Source: Fratercula arctica
Lineage: Eukaryota; Chordata; Aves; Charadriiformes; Alcidae
DNA: 64,000 bases
Direction: 5' to 3'
Assembly (NCBI GenBank): GCA_947846985.1
Contig: CANTUZ010000001.1
Span: 188,465,455 to 188,529,454, forward strand
Part shown: one piece after another, positions 1 through 11,943 of the stretch
How positions within the stretch are numbered: the first letter of the stretch is position 1
How the letters are laid out: each line of letters begins with the position of its first letter
Program-made: the position numbers and the translations under genes
Notes under the pieces: generated by a model
The model's input: the letters and a program-made list of their open reading frames with translations, nothing else
Told to the model about the DNA's origin: nothing
Database searches by the model: none

Positions 1-3000
1 TCAGAAAAAGCCTCAGATCTGCACCCCCCCCCCTCCAAGTTCTATCACCAGTCTATGAGAATGTGACCATATGGAAGAATAACACAAATACAGGAACCTT
101 TATAGGCCAGTCACCCTCTCTGATACATTATCTATCTTCTGAATTTCATACATCAACAGTGCCATTGCTGAGGGGACCAGTCTATCTCTTTGCTCTGACG
201 TACATAGTAGGTTACAAAATTTCACAAACAACCCCTGCCACCCCACCAGATGTTACTGCTGGGATCAGCCAGTTTGATCTTGGTTTCTCTAGAGACCACC
301 TTTATATTCCTGTAGCCAGCCTGAGGAGTTTAGCACAACGCTTAGGACTATCGTAACTCCTGGTAGAGGTGAAAAAAAGGAGGGTTCCACCAAAACCTAA
401 AGTCCTTGTGAAGGTAGGACCCAATTCAAGGCAAGAACCCCAGGCTTGATATCATCTAATTCTCTTCTGAAAACACTAGATTTGGACGAAGAGCTCATCC
501 CTGCAGAGACACTACCAGTAAAATGTTTGTGTCTGCCCATTAACAACTGCTGTTAAAGATCTGTTAATGACCTAGTTTTTGATGAAAATGTAGTGTTGCC
601 TTATGCAGTGAGGGATTTTTATTTGAAGTATCATGTAGTAATAAGTGGTGCTTATGAAAACATGGAAAAGTATCATCAGCACAAGAGTCTTTATCAGTTA
701 GCCCTGTAATTTTCTCAAGGAAAAAAGAAACAGTTTTGTATGACAAGACCTATCTTCTTTAAATCCTCATTTTGACTCACTATAATCGCATTTAGAACAC
801 TGTAATTATGTATTGTAATATTATTTGGTAGTTGAATTTTTTGCTAACTGTACTATAGTTTTACTTGTGAGTAACCAGACTAACCAGTTTATGTTCTGCT
901 AGCTCATCCTTTTTAGTCTTTTCAAACAGAGAAACAGCATCTGCAGTTCTTCTGTCCGTTCAGTATTTCCCTTTTTAAGAGCCAAAAGACTACTCTTAAT
1001 ATTAGTGGTTCACCCACTAAGTATCTAACAGGGTGGGAGTCATCTCAACTGACTTTAACCATCTAGATATTACTCATTAGGCCTAAACTAAATCAGGCTG
1101 TATACCCAATTCTATTGTAGAGCCAGTAGAAGGAGAAAGGCTCCACCAAAGAATAATTAACACTACTTAACTTAGAATATGAGCTGTATGTTAAAGACTG
1201 TCCTCTCCTGAGAGGGAAAAAAGCTTCTATATGACTAGCTCAAACTTAACATCTAGGTTTGCTAAAATTAGGTGAGATGAATCTCATCCAAACTGAGAAA
1301 AAGTATCACAATCATTGCAACAACCAATCCTACTTTCCTGTTCTTTCTTCAAAATATTTAGTCCCTCTGTTCTACCGCTTGAGATATGTACTTAGCAACA
1401 GGCATCCTTACTCTATATCACCTCTTCGTAAGGCATCCTGCTGCTGCAGAAAAATATGCTCTTTAAAAGTATGGTAGTGGCTCACAGGATTTTGCTAGCA
1501 GATACTGCACAAGTACATAATCCTTCTTATTGCACTGGTAGTATTTAAAGCCTAAGCATAAACCTTAATCAAACTCAGTTTTCAAGAGAAATTATCTATC
1601 AACTTAGAATAAATTGATTTTGCAATCAAAGAGGATCTCCCCCCCCCTCCCCCCCATAAATTACACCTGTCTGCTCTTCGTTCTCTATCTCCACAACTGC
1701 AAATAAAATAACCAAACTTACGCAGAAACGAAAATGTACAGACAAGACTAGCTCTGTACTCATTTATATAGGTGTTTTGTTCTCTCCTCAGTGATTCCTG
1801 CTGAATTTTTTGCCTCTGCTTTCATAAAATGTGAATGATAGATGAGAGTGTGCTTTATTTACTCTTATTCTTTAGCATTTAGTTCTGTGGAAGATTCATT
1901 TATTTTGATGAAACTACTCAGGAAACAGCGTCCCACTCAAACTGATTAGGCAGCCAGAATCTGTTCCTATATTATGGAAGTACAAATAGGCATGAAAGAT
2001 AAACAGGAGATGATCTAGATATACGGAGGAGTAAGATTATTGTTCAAATAATATGCCTATTTTCTTCATTCTGTGTAGGAAGAATAAGAATATTATCTTA
2101 GAGCTATGGTAAATCTCAAAACCTTGAATAGACAACTTCCTGTGCAATCGAAGGGGTCGGTATATCAACTGTACATCAACTTTAGAATCTGTCCCCTAAC
2201 ATTAAGGGAAAAAAACCTACCTATTACCATGCAAAAGACAAATGGAAGGTTTTTTGATGATAGTAACAGTTTTGATGTCATTTTTGGTAGCATCACAATC
2301 AAGTCCTTTTCTGACTCCATGGAACAAGCTTTCAGGAAATCTGGAAGAGCCAGGCTTGTGTATTCTACTCATACATTTGGAACCACTAAAGCTCAGGGCT
2401 TACTTGTCAGAGTGGCTGAATGTTTAAAAGCCCAATATACAGAAATATTGTCTGTATGCAGAAATACTTATATATACAAGCAAATGCTCTGTACAGATCA
2501 TATTAAAACAAAACTAGCTTGGAGGTTAAGAAAGTGCAAATAATCATTGTGGAAAAGTCTGTATGTTTTAGAAATAATTTGAGTAATAACAATTGTCTCA
2601 TTTTGTGACTTCATATACATGAGATTGTAGCAATTTTTGGAAGATGAGTAAATGTCGCAAGACTCCATACCTCTTAGTCATGACAGCTTAAATGCATGGG
2701 ACATATGCGAACTACAGGGCAGATGAATTAGCTGTGTTGATTTTTCCGAGAAAATCCAAGTGACAACCAGACACAGATTTACCAGCAGCGATAAGGAGGC
2801 TTTATTCTTTCCATTAGCATCAGCTGACACAAAACGTATTTCTACATTGATGCCTGTGCTGTACAGTTGAATGGCTGCACAGCCCTTCCTCCCCCTTTCC
2901 CCCATCTCCCCCTGTTTGGGCCAGCGCTCTCTCCATCCCCGTTAGTATGCTGCAGGTTGTCATGGCCTGTGCTGAAGGTAAGTACAGCCTGGCATCAAAT

Positions 3001-5229
3001 GTGAGAAATAGCTGAAGATGCTGTCAGACGTATTTTTAATTTAAGACATTAGTATTCTCCATTGCTGTAATCAGTCTGGTGGGTTGGTGTTTTTTATGCT
3101 GCAGGTTTTTTGCTGCTTCTATTGACTGGCCCCGCGCTGTCGTGGATTCAGTGCAGTCGCAGAGCCCTGCTGCATCTCCCTCACTGCGCCACTCCGACCT
3201 AAAATGATGGATGGCTTGGACGACATTTAAACAGCAGTGAGAAGACAAGAGCTATTGCAGTTTAGGAGACGTAAATGGGAGACATGGGTCAAAATACGAT
3301 ATTCTTCTGTAAGAAGGGGGAGGAGAGGAGAAACTGTAAATTTAGTCAGAGAATATCAAAGACTGTGTTATTAGAGACAGTACATTTAAGCTGGTAGACT
3401 GTTGTTAATAAAGAAGCTACTATAGTGGACGGCATGGGACAATTTAAAAGCTATTATAAAACATTATTTATCAAAAATGGTAGAAATGAGGGAAGGCAAA
3501 TACCTAAATATGGTATCAGACACCAGTGACAATTGCTAGATTCAGCAAAACTCTTGCTGATTAACAAATTGGGCCACTGAGAAATTTGACTTCATTGATT
3601 TGTATGAACTGGAAGTAGATCAACGGTAAATTCACTGAAGTGATTTTTTGTTGTTATTGACTCTTACAGCTTAATCAGACAAAGAAATGCATTGAAATAG
3701 GCAACTGAAAGAAATTAGATCGCCAAGGATATACAAATAGGACTGTTTGGAGCTACCAGATTTAGAATAAACTAGTTTTAATATTAAACACTGTCTTTCT
3801 TCCAGTAACAAAAGAAGCCATTTTGGTCCCTTGTAACAGGCTTTGGGGCTAGAAAGTGAGCACGTTACCCTTTCACAGATTTTCATCTTGTAATTACAAG
3901 ATGTTCATAGATCTGAAACATCACAGACGCATGGTAAAGCTACCGGCTACTTTCTCTTTGTGAAGCTTAAATGAGAGATGAGAAAAAAAAATCCCTGCAC
4001 AATCTACCCACATAAAAAAATCAGCACAGGTTTTCTTATTTCTAACACTCCTGGTCCTAAATTACAGACATCAACCCTGATCCTTCACTTGACACTCCGC
4101 TCTTCCTGGTAGCCAGGGACTGCAGGAAGGCTCAGCTAAATCTCCTCCCACTTGGGAATGGTTCCCTGAGCTACTTCTGAAAACCTGTGCTGGGATTTAG
4201 CACAAAGGCTCTCTCTGGCTTGATTTATGCTGTCAATGCTTATAGCAGTTTTGGATTTAAGCTGCACTTAGGAAGTTTACTAAGTGGCGTTCTAGGTGAC
4301 ATATGTAATGGTTGGGGGCAAGTGCTCTCAAAAGTCAAAAGGAAGAACACTAAATTCCTCAGCTTCTTCATTAGAGACTGTCTGGATCTCGGAGAGAGCC
4401 AGAAAGCATGTATTTGCAATATTAAAAGGGGATGGGTGTACATCTTCAGGGCAGAGAGGAGCCTTTTATCCAACACAGAGGACTGAGGATTCAAGTACAT
4501 GGCCATGTGGCTTCTCTTCCCAGGGCCAATTGCAGATGTCATAATGAGACCTTGTGTCACTTTGACAAAACACCTTTTCAATCTGATGTCCTTGTTATAT
4601 CTAATGACTGGTCTTGTTCCTTATAAGAAGTCCCAGGGAGGCTTCCTGGGGCACAAGAGGCCACTCTTCCCAACCAAAGGCATCAGGCCCAGCACCACAT
4701 CAGCAAAGCACAATTGCGGTGCAGCCGCCTTGTCTTTTGTGCTGCGGTTTGTTTCCTTTGCCTGTAACGGCTCTAAGCTGTGTGCTCACTGCACCAGCTG
4801 CAGCTGGGTGAAAGCAGTAAAGAGCTTGTGCTGAACCTGCCTTTCCCAGATGTGCTCAGAAAGGTGCCTGGCCATGTGCACTCGGCAGGTGCTTCGGAGT
4901 CCTTGTACTCTTGCCCCATTTTATCGTTGTGCAACTACCTTAATTGCAGGAGTTACATGGGTTTTACCCTGTCAGCCCTAGAATTTCTCTCCATGGGTGA
5001 TGTATATGGCAGGCAGCTGTGCAGGAAGAGTAAAGACATGGTCAGCGTGGGTTTCTGTAACCTCATTGCCAGTTGTTTGCTCGTTAACAGATGCGTGTGA
5101 CACGTCAGACTGATGCTACCAACACCCTGCTCTGCTTTGCTTGTTCATAAACGAATTTGAGAGTTCAGAAGCCATTAAATTGACTACAGCTTTTGTAGCT
5201 CAGGCCTGCACTGTAAAGGAGCAAGAATT
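1..5229. other. Unique AT-rich non-coding DNA, no gene seen
   Basis: I see no supported gene or recognised transposon here. The stretch opens with a C10 run (24-33) and has a C9-T-C7 run at 1639-1655. The longest open frame (2106-2543, plus, 145 codons) has no motif, signal peptide or family resemblance I recognise, and is about as long as chance allows. A slightly GC-richer patch at about 2860-3200 and another at about 4600-4900 carry short overlapping frames in several phases, the usual look of chance ORFs. A weak splice-bounded segment at 2818-2977 is listed separately. Confidence 0.6.
2818..2977 (+). other. Weak candidate non-coding exon (splice-like ends)
   Basis: A pyrimidine-rich tract ending in CCATTAG (2811-2817) could act as a 3' splice site. 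GAAG followed by GTAAGTA at 2978 is a near-ideal 5' splice donor. The 160-bp segment between them has stops in all three forward frames, so it could only be a non-coding or untranslated exon. Single acceptor/donor pairs at this spacing arise often by chance, and nothing else here indicates transcription. Confidence 0.12.
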
Positions 5230-5392
5230 CCCTGTGATTCTGGGCAAATAATTAAAAATCGTTGTGCCTCATTCTATTCACCTGTGCAAATGGGTACAAT
5301 AGTACTTCTCAGACCCAAAGGGTTTAAGAATAAATACTGTTCAGATTAGAAACTATATCAGTAGGAGCCAATAAGTATGTTAAACAGATAAT
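5230..5392 (+). repeat. Ancient MIR-type SINE remnant (or related L2 tail)
   Basis: The stretch follows the order of the MIR core and 3' part: a block like 'CTTGGGCAAGTCA' (here TTCTGGGCAAATAATT), then GTGCCTCA, then a block like 'CATCTGTAAAATGGG' (here CACCTGTGCAAATGGG). A run like 'AATAGTACCTAC' (ACAATAGTACTTCTC), GAATAAAT and a final AGTATGTTA follow. The matches are colinear over about 160 bp, with several gaps and many substitutions, as expected for an element amplified before or near the amniote radiation. L2 shares this 3' end, so MIR and L2 cannot be separated by eye. Confidence 0.6.
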
Positions 5393-8300
5393 GAAAACAG
5401 TGGACTAAAATGCCAATGGACCTGACACCTGTTCTGGCAGCTCAGCACTTTCCTGTCATAAATATCATCTTCCTTTGCTGCAGGAGAATCAGTCCCAAGG
5501 CTCACTTCTCAACGGGTGGCATATAAAGCAGTCAACGAATGAACCCAAATTAGAAGCTTAGCTGCCATCAAACACAGTAGTGTATATTCATCAGGGCGTA
5601 TAATCATCCCCACGTGTTGATTTTTCTTTTTTTTTTAATGTATATTAGGACTGTTTTTTTCAATCCAGTTGATTTTCATATATATATACTGACATGTACA
5701 CAACCACTACCCACCCCACCGTATAAAACAATCAGAAATATAAAATCAATACTGTAAGTAGAAGTAGCAGCCACAGGGCAAGATTAATTTTGCTGCTTGC
5801 CTCTGCATGATTAACTCAAACGTCAGAAACTGACATTTGTCAAGAAGACATTTGCCTGCCTAGCACTAAATAAGTGTACTTCAGGGACTGTAACACTGTG
5901 TTCTTGTGTCGTATAGCTCTGTATGCAGCCTTTTGCTATCCCACTGTCACTTTTTAATAAGAAAGCAGGGAACTATCAAGATTGCTGCAGTTTTAGATGC
6001 CATGCCGGAAAAACTGCAGTAAAACCAAGAAAAAATAAAAGCGTTCTTGATGAACAATATTTTGATGTAGGTGACCTGGATAAAAACAGAGACAATACAG
6101 GTGTGATCACTGAAAGCCCCGAGACAGCTCCATTACAGATGCTTGCAAGCACCTTGAGGCAGAGTCAAAGCTCCCAGGCAAGAGCTACTACAGGGAGCCG
6201 CAGGAGGATGATGTGCTCCTTGTGCAGGCACAAGCGACAGTGGGTGTCATGGCAGTGAGTGGATCCTTCAAAGTCCTCCTTCAGAGCAGAGCCAGCACCT
6301 GGAGAGGCAGAAACGAGCCAGACAAAGGAAGGAGCTGGAAACCAGCCTCACTACCCATCTCCCTTGGCACCAGGTAGATGGAAGAGTTGAAGAAAACGTG
6401 ATTAATCTGTTGGCTTTCTTCAATCTTATCCCATAAAGCTGGGCAATCGGTAAAAGTTCTTTCAATCAGTTGTGGACTCAGACCTTTGCAAGGTGAATGG
6501 AATGCCAAAAGACTTACGATACTGGAGAGATTTCTGACCTTTTCCTGACTATCAAGCAGAAGAGGGAGGGAGGTTGAAAGAGGCCCAAGATCACAAGCAG
6601 AGCCAAGGAAAAAAGGATTATGACTGAAAAAAACCATTATGCAGTGATGAGAACATTGAAGTCCTGGGTGTGAAATGTGAAAAAAGTAAGTAAATACACA
6701 ATTAGATCTTAGGGGCACATGGAATAAATAAAAAAATTATTTAAGATCTGGATAAAATCAGTTAAAATAATTCTAAAATAATCGGCAGAGTAGATGTTTT
6801 ATTCTGATTGATTTTATTTGGGTTTTGCCTGCAATTTCCTTGTAGCCTGACAAGACTGCAATGTAATGGTTGTAGCAGAACACCAACCTACACTTTAATG
6901 AGGAAATGCTCCTTTTTTGTTAATTCAATATCTATGCTCTTTGTGTTGGAAAAGTGTATTAGTGTCATGAGCAGAGGTGCTAGAATTGCTGTATATTTAG
7001 TGATTTTTTTTATGGTTGGTAAAGCCCAGGGCAGGCACTGATATCTTTATTGATATAAGCCTGGTAAGTTCTACTGCCTTAAATGAGCTTATTGGGGAAA
7101 AAGGAATTTCAGGCCAAAGCTGGAGCCTTGCCTTTTTTTTTTTGGTGTACCTGCAAAACCCATAAAAAAAGAGAATAATGAAAGCAAAATTTTAATAAGT
7201 CAAAATATTAAAACTATTGCAGAGTCACTGCTTTATTTGAAGGACATAGTATGGAAAAAATACGTGTCAGTGGTTTGTAGCGGTTTCTGTTCTAGGTCCG
7301 CTTAGTTGAATGATATAGCTCAGGAGCTGATAACTGCTTTCCTTTTGAACCATAGTGATGTCTGAAAGGAGAAAATAGAGGAGGGAATAGCATTTGAGAT
7401 GTTTTCCATCCTCTTTCATTCTTCTTGTTTTCCCCAGGTTAACATTTGCGGGCACCACTGTGAGAACAGCCCTACAGTGCTCAGCCTGTGGGCTCTGCGC
7501 TGCAGAAATGCTCTAATAGCGCTGCTTGTGGCTGCCAGCTGACGTTCTCCCCCTCCTCTTTCTTTTTCCAACCTGACAAGAACGTGAAAGGAATGTTTAT
7601 TTTTAAAACACCAAACCCACATTTCAATAAGTGAGTATCTTAAGTGCTTCTTTTTGTCAATTCAACGCCCTTGCCTGTACTATTTCTTTAATAGCTCTAA
7701 GCCCTATGTTTTTAACAGGTTCTTAAGGAGTTTGTCATATGCTGCCATTGGGGGTGGGAATGCGTAAATGAGCAACATCAAGTAAAGATATCTAAAAATC
7801 AGGAAGACAGAAATTTCAGTTTTCCAAAGCCTGTTTAAATTAGTGCTGCCAGTCTCTCCTGCGAGTAGTTGCAGCGTTCTGGCAGGCTTTCTGCTAGGCA
7901 GCCAAGAGGAAGTCTGGAGAACAGGCAGGGAACTCTCACAGTTTCTAGAAGAGAGAAAGGGAAATAAAGAGCTTAGGTATGTAGGAAAAGATATTTTTAT
8001 GCTTAGAATTGTCCTTCTAGCTACATAGTAATTTAGCTGGACTGCATGCTAGGTAGATAAATGGCTGAAAAAGACAAGGGACCTTCCCCTGGGTGTTCTT
8101 ATTCATGGAGACCACACAATCCAAGATCCCAGTCCCAACCCCACATCATATGGGGCTGCAGTCTTTCTTACAGGTCATCCCAGAAAAAAAAATGAGCTTC
8201 AAGGCCCCACTGCAACAAATGTACCTCTTGTGAAATCAAGCTGTCCCTGCTTTTCTGCCAGAATAGTCTCTTTGCCGGGGAGGCAGAGTGTTTTAGCCTG

Positions 8301-9551
8301 TGGCTATGTGCATGGCAGCATCAGTGCAGTCAACCAGCTATACCCAATTAACCCTAATTATCCAAAGATTTCAGGTGTCCCAAGAGACCTTCAGGTAATT
8401 GAGATCTACTGTCACTTGTTATACACGAGGGACTTAACAATTACAAAAACCCACTCAAATTACTAGCTCTGTTCTTTTTATAAGGGTTTATATTGGAGTT
8501 GACTCATGAAAAAGGCTGATCTACTCAGCCTGCCCCTGGTTAGGTATGTGATACTCAGAGACATACGCAAATAAATGTCCTGCTAAGTAGAGCATATACA
8601 GGATGAAAATATGCAGGATGCATCCAGTATGTTTAACTCTTGTGTAAAAGTAGCTAAGTAGCTGAAGTCAGTTGCTAAAGCTAATTTCAATGCAAATTAT
8701 ATTGGAATAAGTGAGTAAGAGTGATCAAATGTCTTCTATTTTTTTCCATCACGCAGCCTGTGATATGCGTCCTACCTAAAATACTGAAAAACATGTTCAT
8801 CAGCTACAATCAAAGCACTTATATGGCGCACGTCAAACTGTGTGTTTGTAGCGTACAGTGTAAGTGGATGCTTATATCTTATTTTCTGTAGCTGTGTCAT
8901 CTGTCTGATTTCAGTAGGAATAGTTTTGAAAAAAATGGGCTCAGCTGTTGACAAGTACTGTGTGTAGATATAGCTAATAGAGTGTTTACTGTAGGAGAAC
9001 AATGCTTTGGTATAGAGGACTGGCAGGAGTAGAATGATGCTACAATGTTCTGAATACCATAAGAACTGTGATAGTTTAACAGAGGTATATAATATATACA
9101 AGAATTTTATTTTAATTAAAGCTGCACTATCGTTAAGCAGAACATTAGGATTTCCTAAATGACTGTATCAGCATACTAGCCTACTGGAATTAAAAACTGG
9201 AAAGCACTGGAGCTAGTTTGTGTATAACCTGTCACCACCATGCTACCAGTACCAGCTCTAAAGGTCTTACCGCCTGTCTCCAACAGGTTGCAAGGTTATG
9301 ATCTTAACAGACCAAAGGTCTGTAAACACTGAAAAAGTAACTGGGACTTCAGGTAGCTGTCAGAAGCAAAAACTTCTCGGCTACCTTTTAAATGGCATCT
9401 TCCTATATCTGGAAAAATAACTCAGTTCAGAACTAAGACAAGAATCTTTCACCAGACCCTGCTGTGGTAAGAGCAGGGTTTTCTAGGAAGCTGGGAGTCA
9501 CTGAAGCAACAGGACAGATAAAGATAACCTGCCAACTAGATGAAGATATAG
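5393..9551. other. Unique non-coding DNA, no gene seen
   Basis: No recognised gene. The two longest frames are 5923-6258 (plus, 111 codons) and 6281-6718 (minus, 145 codons). Neither resembles a family I know. The first has a charged stretch and a GTGAGT donor-like hexamer at its end and is discussed as a weak exon candidate. The rest is AT-rich with short homopolymers. Confidence 0.55.
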
Positions 9552-10086
9552 TCTACTCTGTCCAGCCCTGAGCTCCTCAGTACAAGAAAGCTATGACTGA
9601 GTCCAGCACACGGTCACAAAGATGACTAAGGGACTGGAGCATCTTTCATACGAGGACAGGCTGAGAGAGCTGGGACTCTTCAGCCTGAGGAAGAGGAGGT
9701 TCAGAGGGATCTTATCCATGTGTGTCACTAAATACCTGACAGGAGGGAAAGAAGGTAAGGGAGCCAGGCTCTTCTCAGTAGTGCCCACTGATAGAACAAG
9801 AGGCAATGGTCATAAATTAAATGATGTGAAATTCCACCTGAAGACAAGGAAACAATTTCATACTATGAGGGTGGTCAAACATGGGGACAAGGTTCCACTA
9901 TGAGGGTGGTCAAACACTGGGACAAGGTTCCGCAGTGAGGCTGTGGACTCTCATTGGATATATTTAAAGCCTAACTGGACACGGTCCTGGACTGCTTGCT
10001 CTAGATGACCTTGCTTGAGCAGGAGATTTGGACAAGATGATCTCCAGAGGTCCCTTTCAACCTAAACAATTCTGTGATTCTGTGAA
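9552..10086 (+). mobile_element. CR1 LINE, 5'-truncated, decayed, sense strand
   Basis: This is the 3' end of a CR1 non-LTR retrotransposon. It covers the last part of ORF2 (region after the reverse-transcriptase catalytic core), the short 3' UTR and the terminal TTCTGTGATTCTGTG tail. Recognisable peptide blocks on the plus strand include [17 protein letters not shown] near 9640-9690 and DRTRGNGHKL near 9790-9820. Frameshifts and substitutions interrupt the frame throughout. A 35-bp segment is duplicated in tandem inside it (9862-9896 and 9897-9931). Truncation from the 5' side is normal for CR1, which copies from the RNA 3' end by target-primed reverse transcription. The copy cannot be active. 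Confidence 0.93.
9862..9931 (+). repeat. 35-bp tandem duplication inside CR1
   Basis: Two adjacent 35-bp units (9862-9896, 9897-9931) begin ACTATGAGGGTGG and end GACAAGGTTCC, with two mismatches. They encode the CR1 block that normally occurs once, so the duplication arose in this copy or its immediate source and not in the family consensus. Confidence 0.95.
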
Positions 10087-10150
10087 CCTAAGCTGAAATA
10101 ATTTGGTTTGAGTTTTTAAGGTCGTCCCCCCATTTTGAATATTCTGTCTC

Positions 10151-10176
10151 TTTTTTTTTTTATTTTTTTTTTTTTT
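10151..10176. repeat. T-rich homopolymer (T11-A-T14)
   Basis: A 26-bp T tract with a single A, about 65 bp beyond the CR1 terminus. It is probably simple slippage sequence. It is not the CR1 tail, which ends at about 10086. Confidence 0.95.
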
Positions 10177-10577
10177 ACAAATACGTAGGATTTTATCTTA
10201 GATCAATGATTAAATGTATTTAAAATATTTTTGTCATGGCAATGAAAATAATTTTCTCACCCATATGCAGAAAAAGTGTATTTGTGAAAAGTGGTGGCTG
10301 CATTAATTAAGTAGATGCTCTTTTCCTTGCTGACTAGCAAAAACGTGATGGAGTGAGACTGGGTGATGGAGAACAATATGTAATGGAAAGAAAAGCAGAT
10401 AAAAGGAAAAAGAAAAAGAATTCTTAAGAGTGGGAATGTAGTCATTGCAGAGATTGTTGCATACCAAATACAAGGTGGCAATAAACTGAAGAATGCAGTA
10501 GATGAACCTGAATGAGTCATAAAAAGCAATCTCAGTGACAGGAAAGTATTAAAAAGCCTTTATAAAAGGAATCAATT

Positions 10578-10655
10578 ACTTGCCCCTTCACAAGAAAAAA
10601 GAAACTGCGACACATGAAAAGTGCTTACTGTCACACAGCCATGATTCTAAGGCAA
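10578..10655 (-). repeat. Ancient MIR-type SINE remnant, antisense
   Basis: On the plus strand the order is CCCC, then a degenerate TTCACA.GA, then GAAACTG, GACACA, then a block ending ACTGTCACACAGCCA. That is the reverse complement of the MIR region reading 'GTGTGACCTTGGGCAAG ... GTGCCTCAGTTTC ... TGGGG'. The copy is short and diverged. It lies on the opposite strand to the remnant near 5.3 kb. Confidence 0.5.
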
Positions 10656-11868
10656 AAGAATGAAAAAGGAATTACTGGTTTTGCTTAGTTTTTATCAAGC
10701 CCCTATACCTTTTCCTATTTTCTTTTCTTCTGGTACTTGTTTTATAGTTTAGTGGAAATACTGGGCAGCTAGAGAAATAAAGCAGCACGTAATGCAACAT
10801 GGAATGCTTGGTAACATGTGTTCCTTTATCCTAATGCTTTCTGCAACAAAGGACTGCAAGCACCTTTTATGTTTTCCTTATGTTTCCCAGAGGTCAAGAA
10901 GTTCTCTTGCTGGAACAGCTCACTGTCCCATTGCAGTGAGGGTCGAGAACCGGATGCTTCAAAAGGAACCAAAAAAAGGCCATGCAAGATGCAGATCTTC
11001 TCTCAGCATGATGGAAATTATGCAAAAATGAATTTTTATATAATTCAGTTTATCCATGTTATTTTTTTATATATATAATTTAGCGTTTTGTAATATTATT
11101 GCATTTATATTTTTGTTAGCATTTAGCTTATGGCCTTGATCTGAGAAGTAGCTGTTTAAATATTCAAATGATCTTACTGTAGTTGTTTGGGTTGCTTTTG
11201 TGCTTTAGCTTAAGAGGAAGAAATGCTTGGGCTGGTCATAGCCCCAGTTATTCTTCTCTGGGGCTCAACATGGGAAGAACAATTAGGTTAGTGCTTGCAA
11301 TCTCTTTCCAAAGCACTTTTGTTTGAATACTGCAAAATGTCTAAGTTTCCACTAATAAAACAAGAGTTGACTGTAAATTAAAAATTAAACGTTCATTGAA
11401 AAAAAATACACAAAAGTTGCAGTTTATTTTTTCTCATGCTATTTGTTTTTTTTATTTTTATGTCATTTTTATGGTTTGTGACATTCTGAACTTTTAAGTG
11501 GAGGCTGTACAAAGGACTTTGATTATATTAGATATTCATACACTTGGAGCTATTTTAAGATGCTTTATGGGTTTTATTAGCTGTGTTTCTAGCATTTCTA
11601 CTTTCATCCTAAGTATTCACTCCTCTGTGTCTCAGATGCCTGAGCCAGGAGACCTATAACCAACTGTCTCCTAGTTGATGCACCCTAACAGGGAAGTTGT
11701 TAGAAGTTAAATTCATGGTAACTATGGCCTGAAACTTGTCTTGTCACTATCGTATGGGGGAAGGCTAATGCAGACGTCGTCAGTAGATTTATAGACTTGT
11801 GTTGATCTGTCTCACCAGTGTTTCAAGATTTCTAAGGAGAAAGTACTTCCCTGATAACCAGAGAGAGG

Positions 11869-11943
11869 TTATTGCCTGTCACAGTTTGTAGTTTAAATAT
11901 ACTCCATTATTGCCTGTCATAGTTTGTACTTCAGACACATTCC
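11869..11943. repeat. Imperfect tandem duplication, about 38 bp
   Basis: TTATTGCCTGTCACAGTTTG (from 11869) recurs with one C-to-T change from 11907. The 15 bp after each are also similar. The two units abut, consistent with a local replication-slippage duplication. Confidence 0.85.

Noticed and set aside
2106..2543. 145-codon plus-strand frame
   Set aside because: No motif, no family resemblance, no codon or splice support. A frame this long is about the chance maximum for 64 kb of AT-rich DNA.
4690..4708. RE1/NRSF-like site (CAGCACCAC followed by CAGC)
   Set aside because: The left half matches, but the right half is incomplete and one base too close for the canonical site.
6281..6718. 145-codon minus-strand frame
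   Set aside because: Same reasoning. It overlaps another frame on the same strand and shows no recognisable domain.
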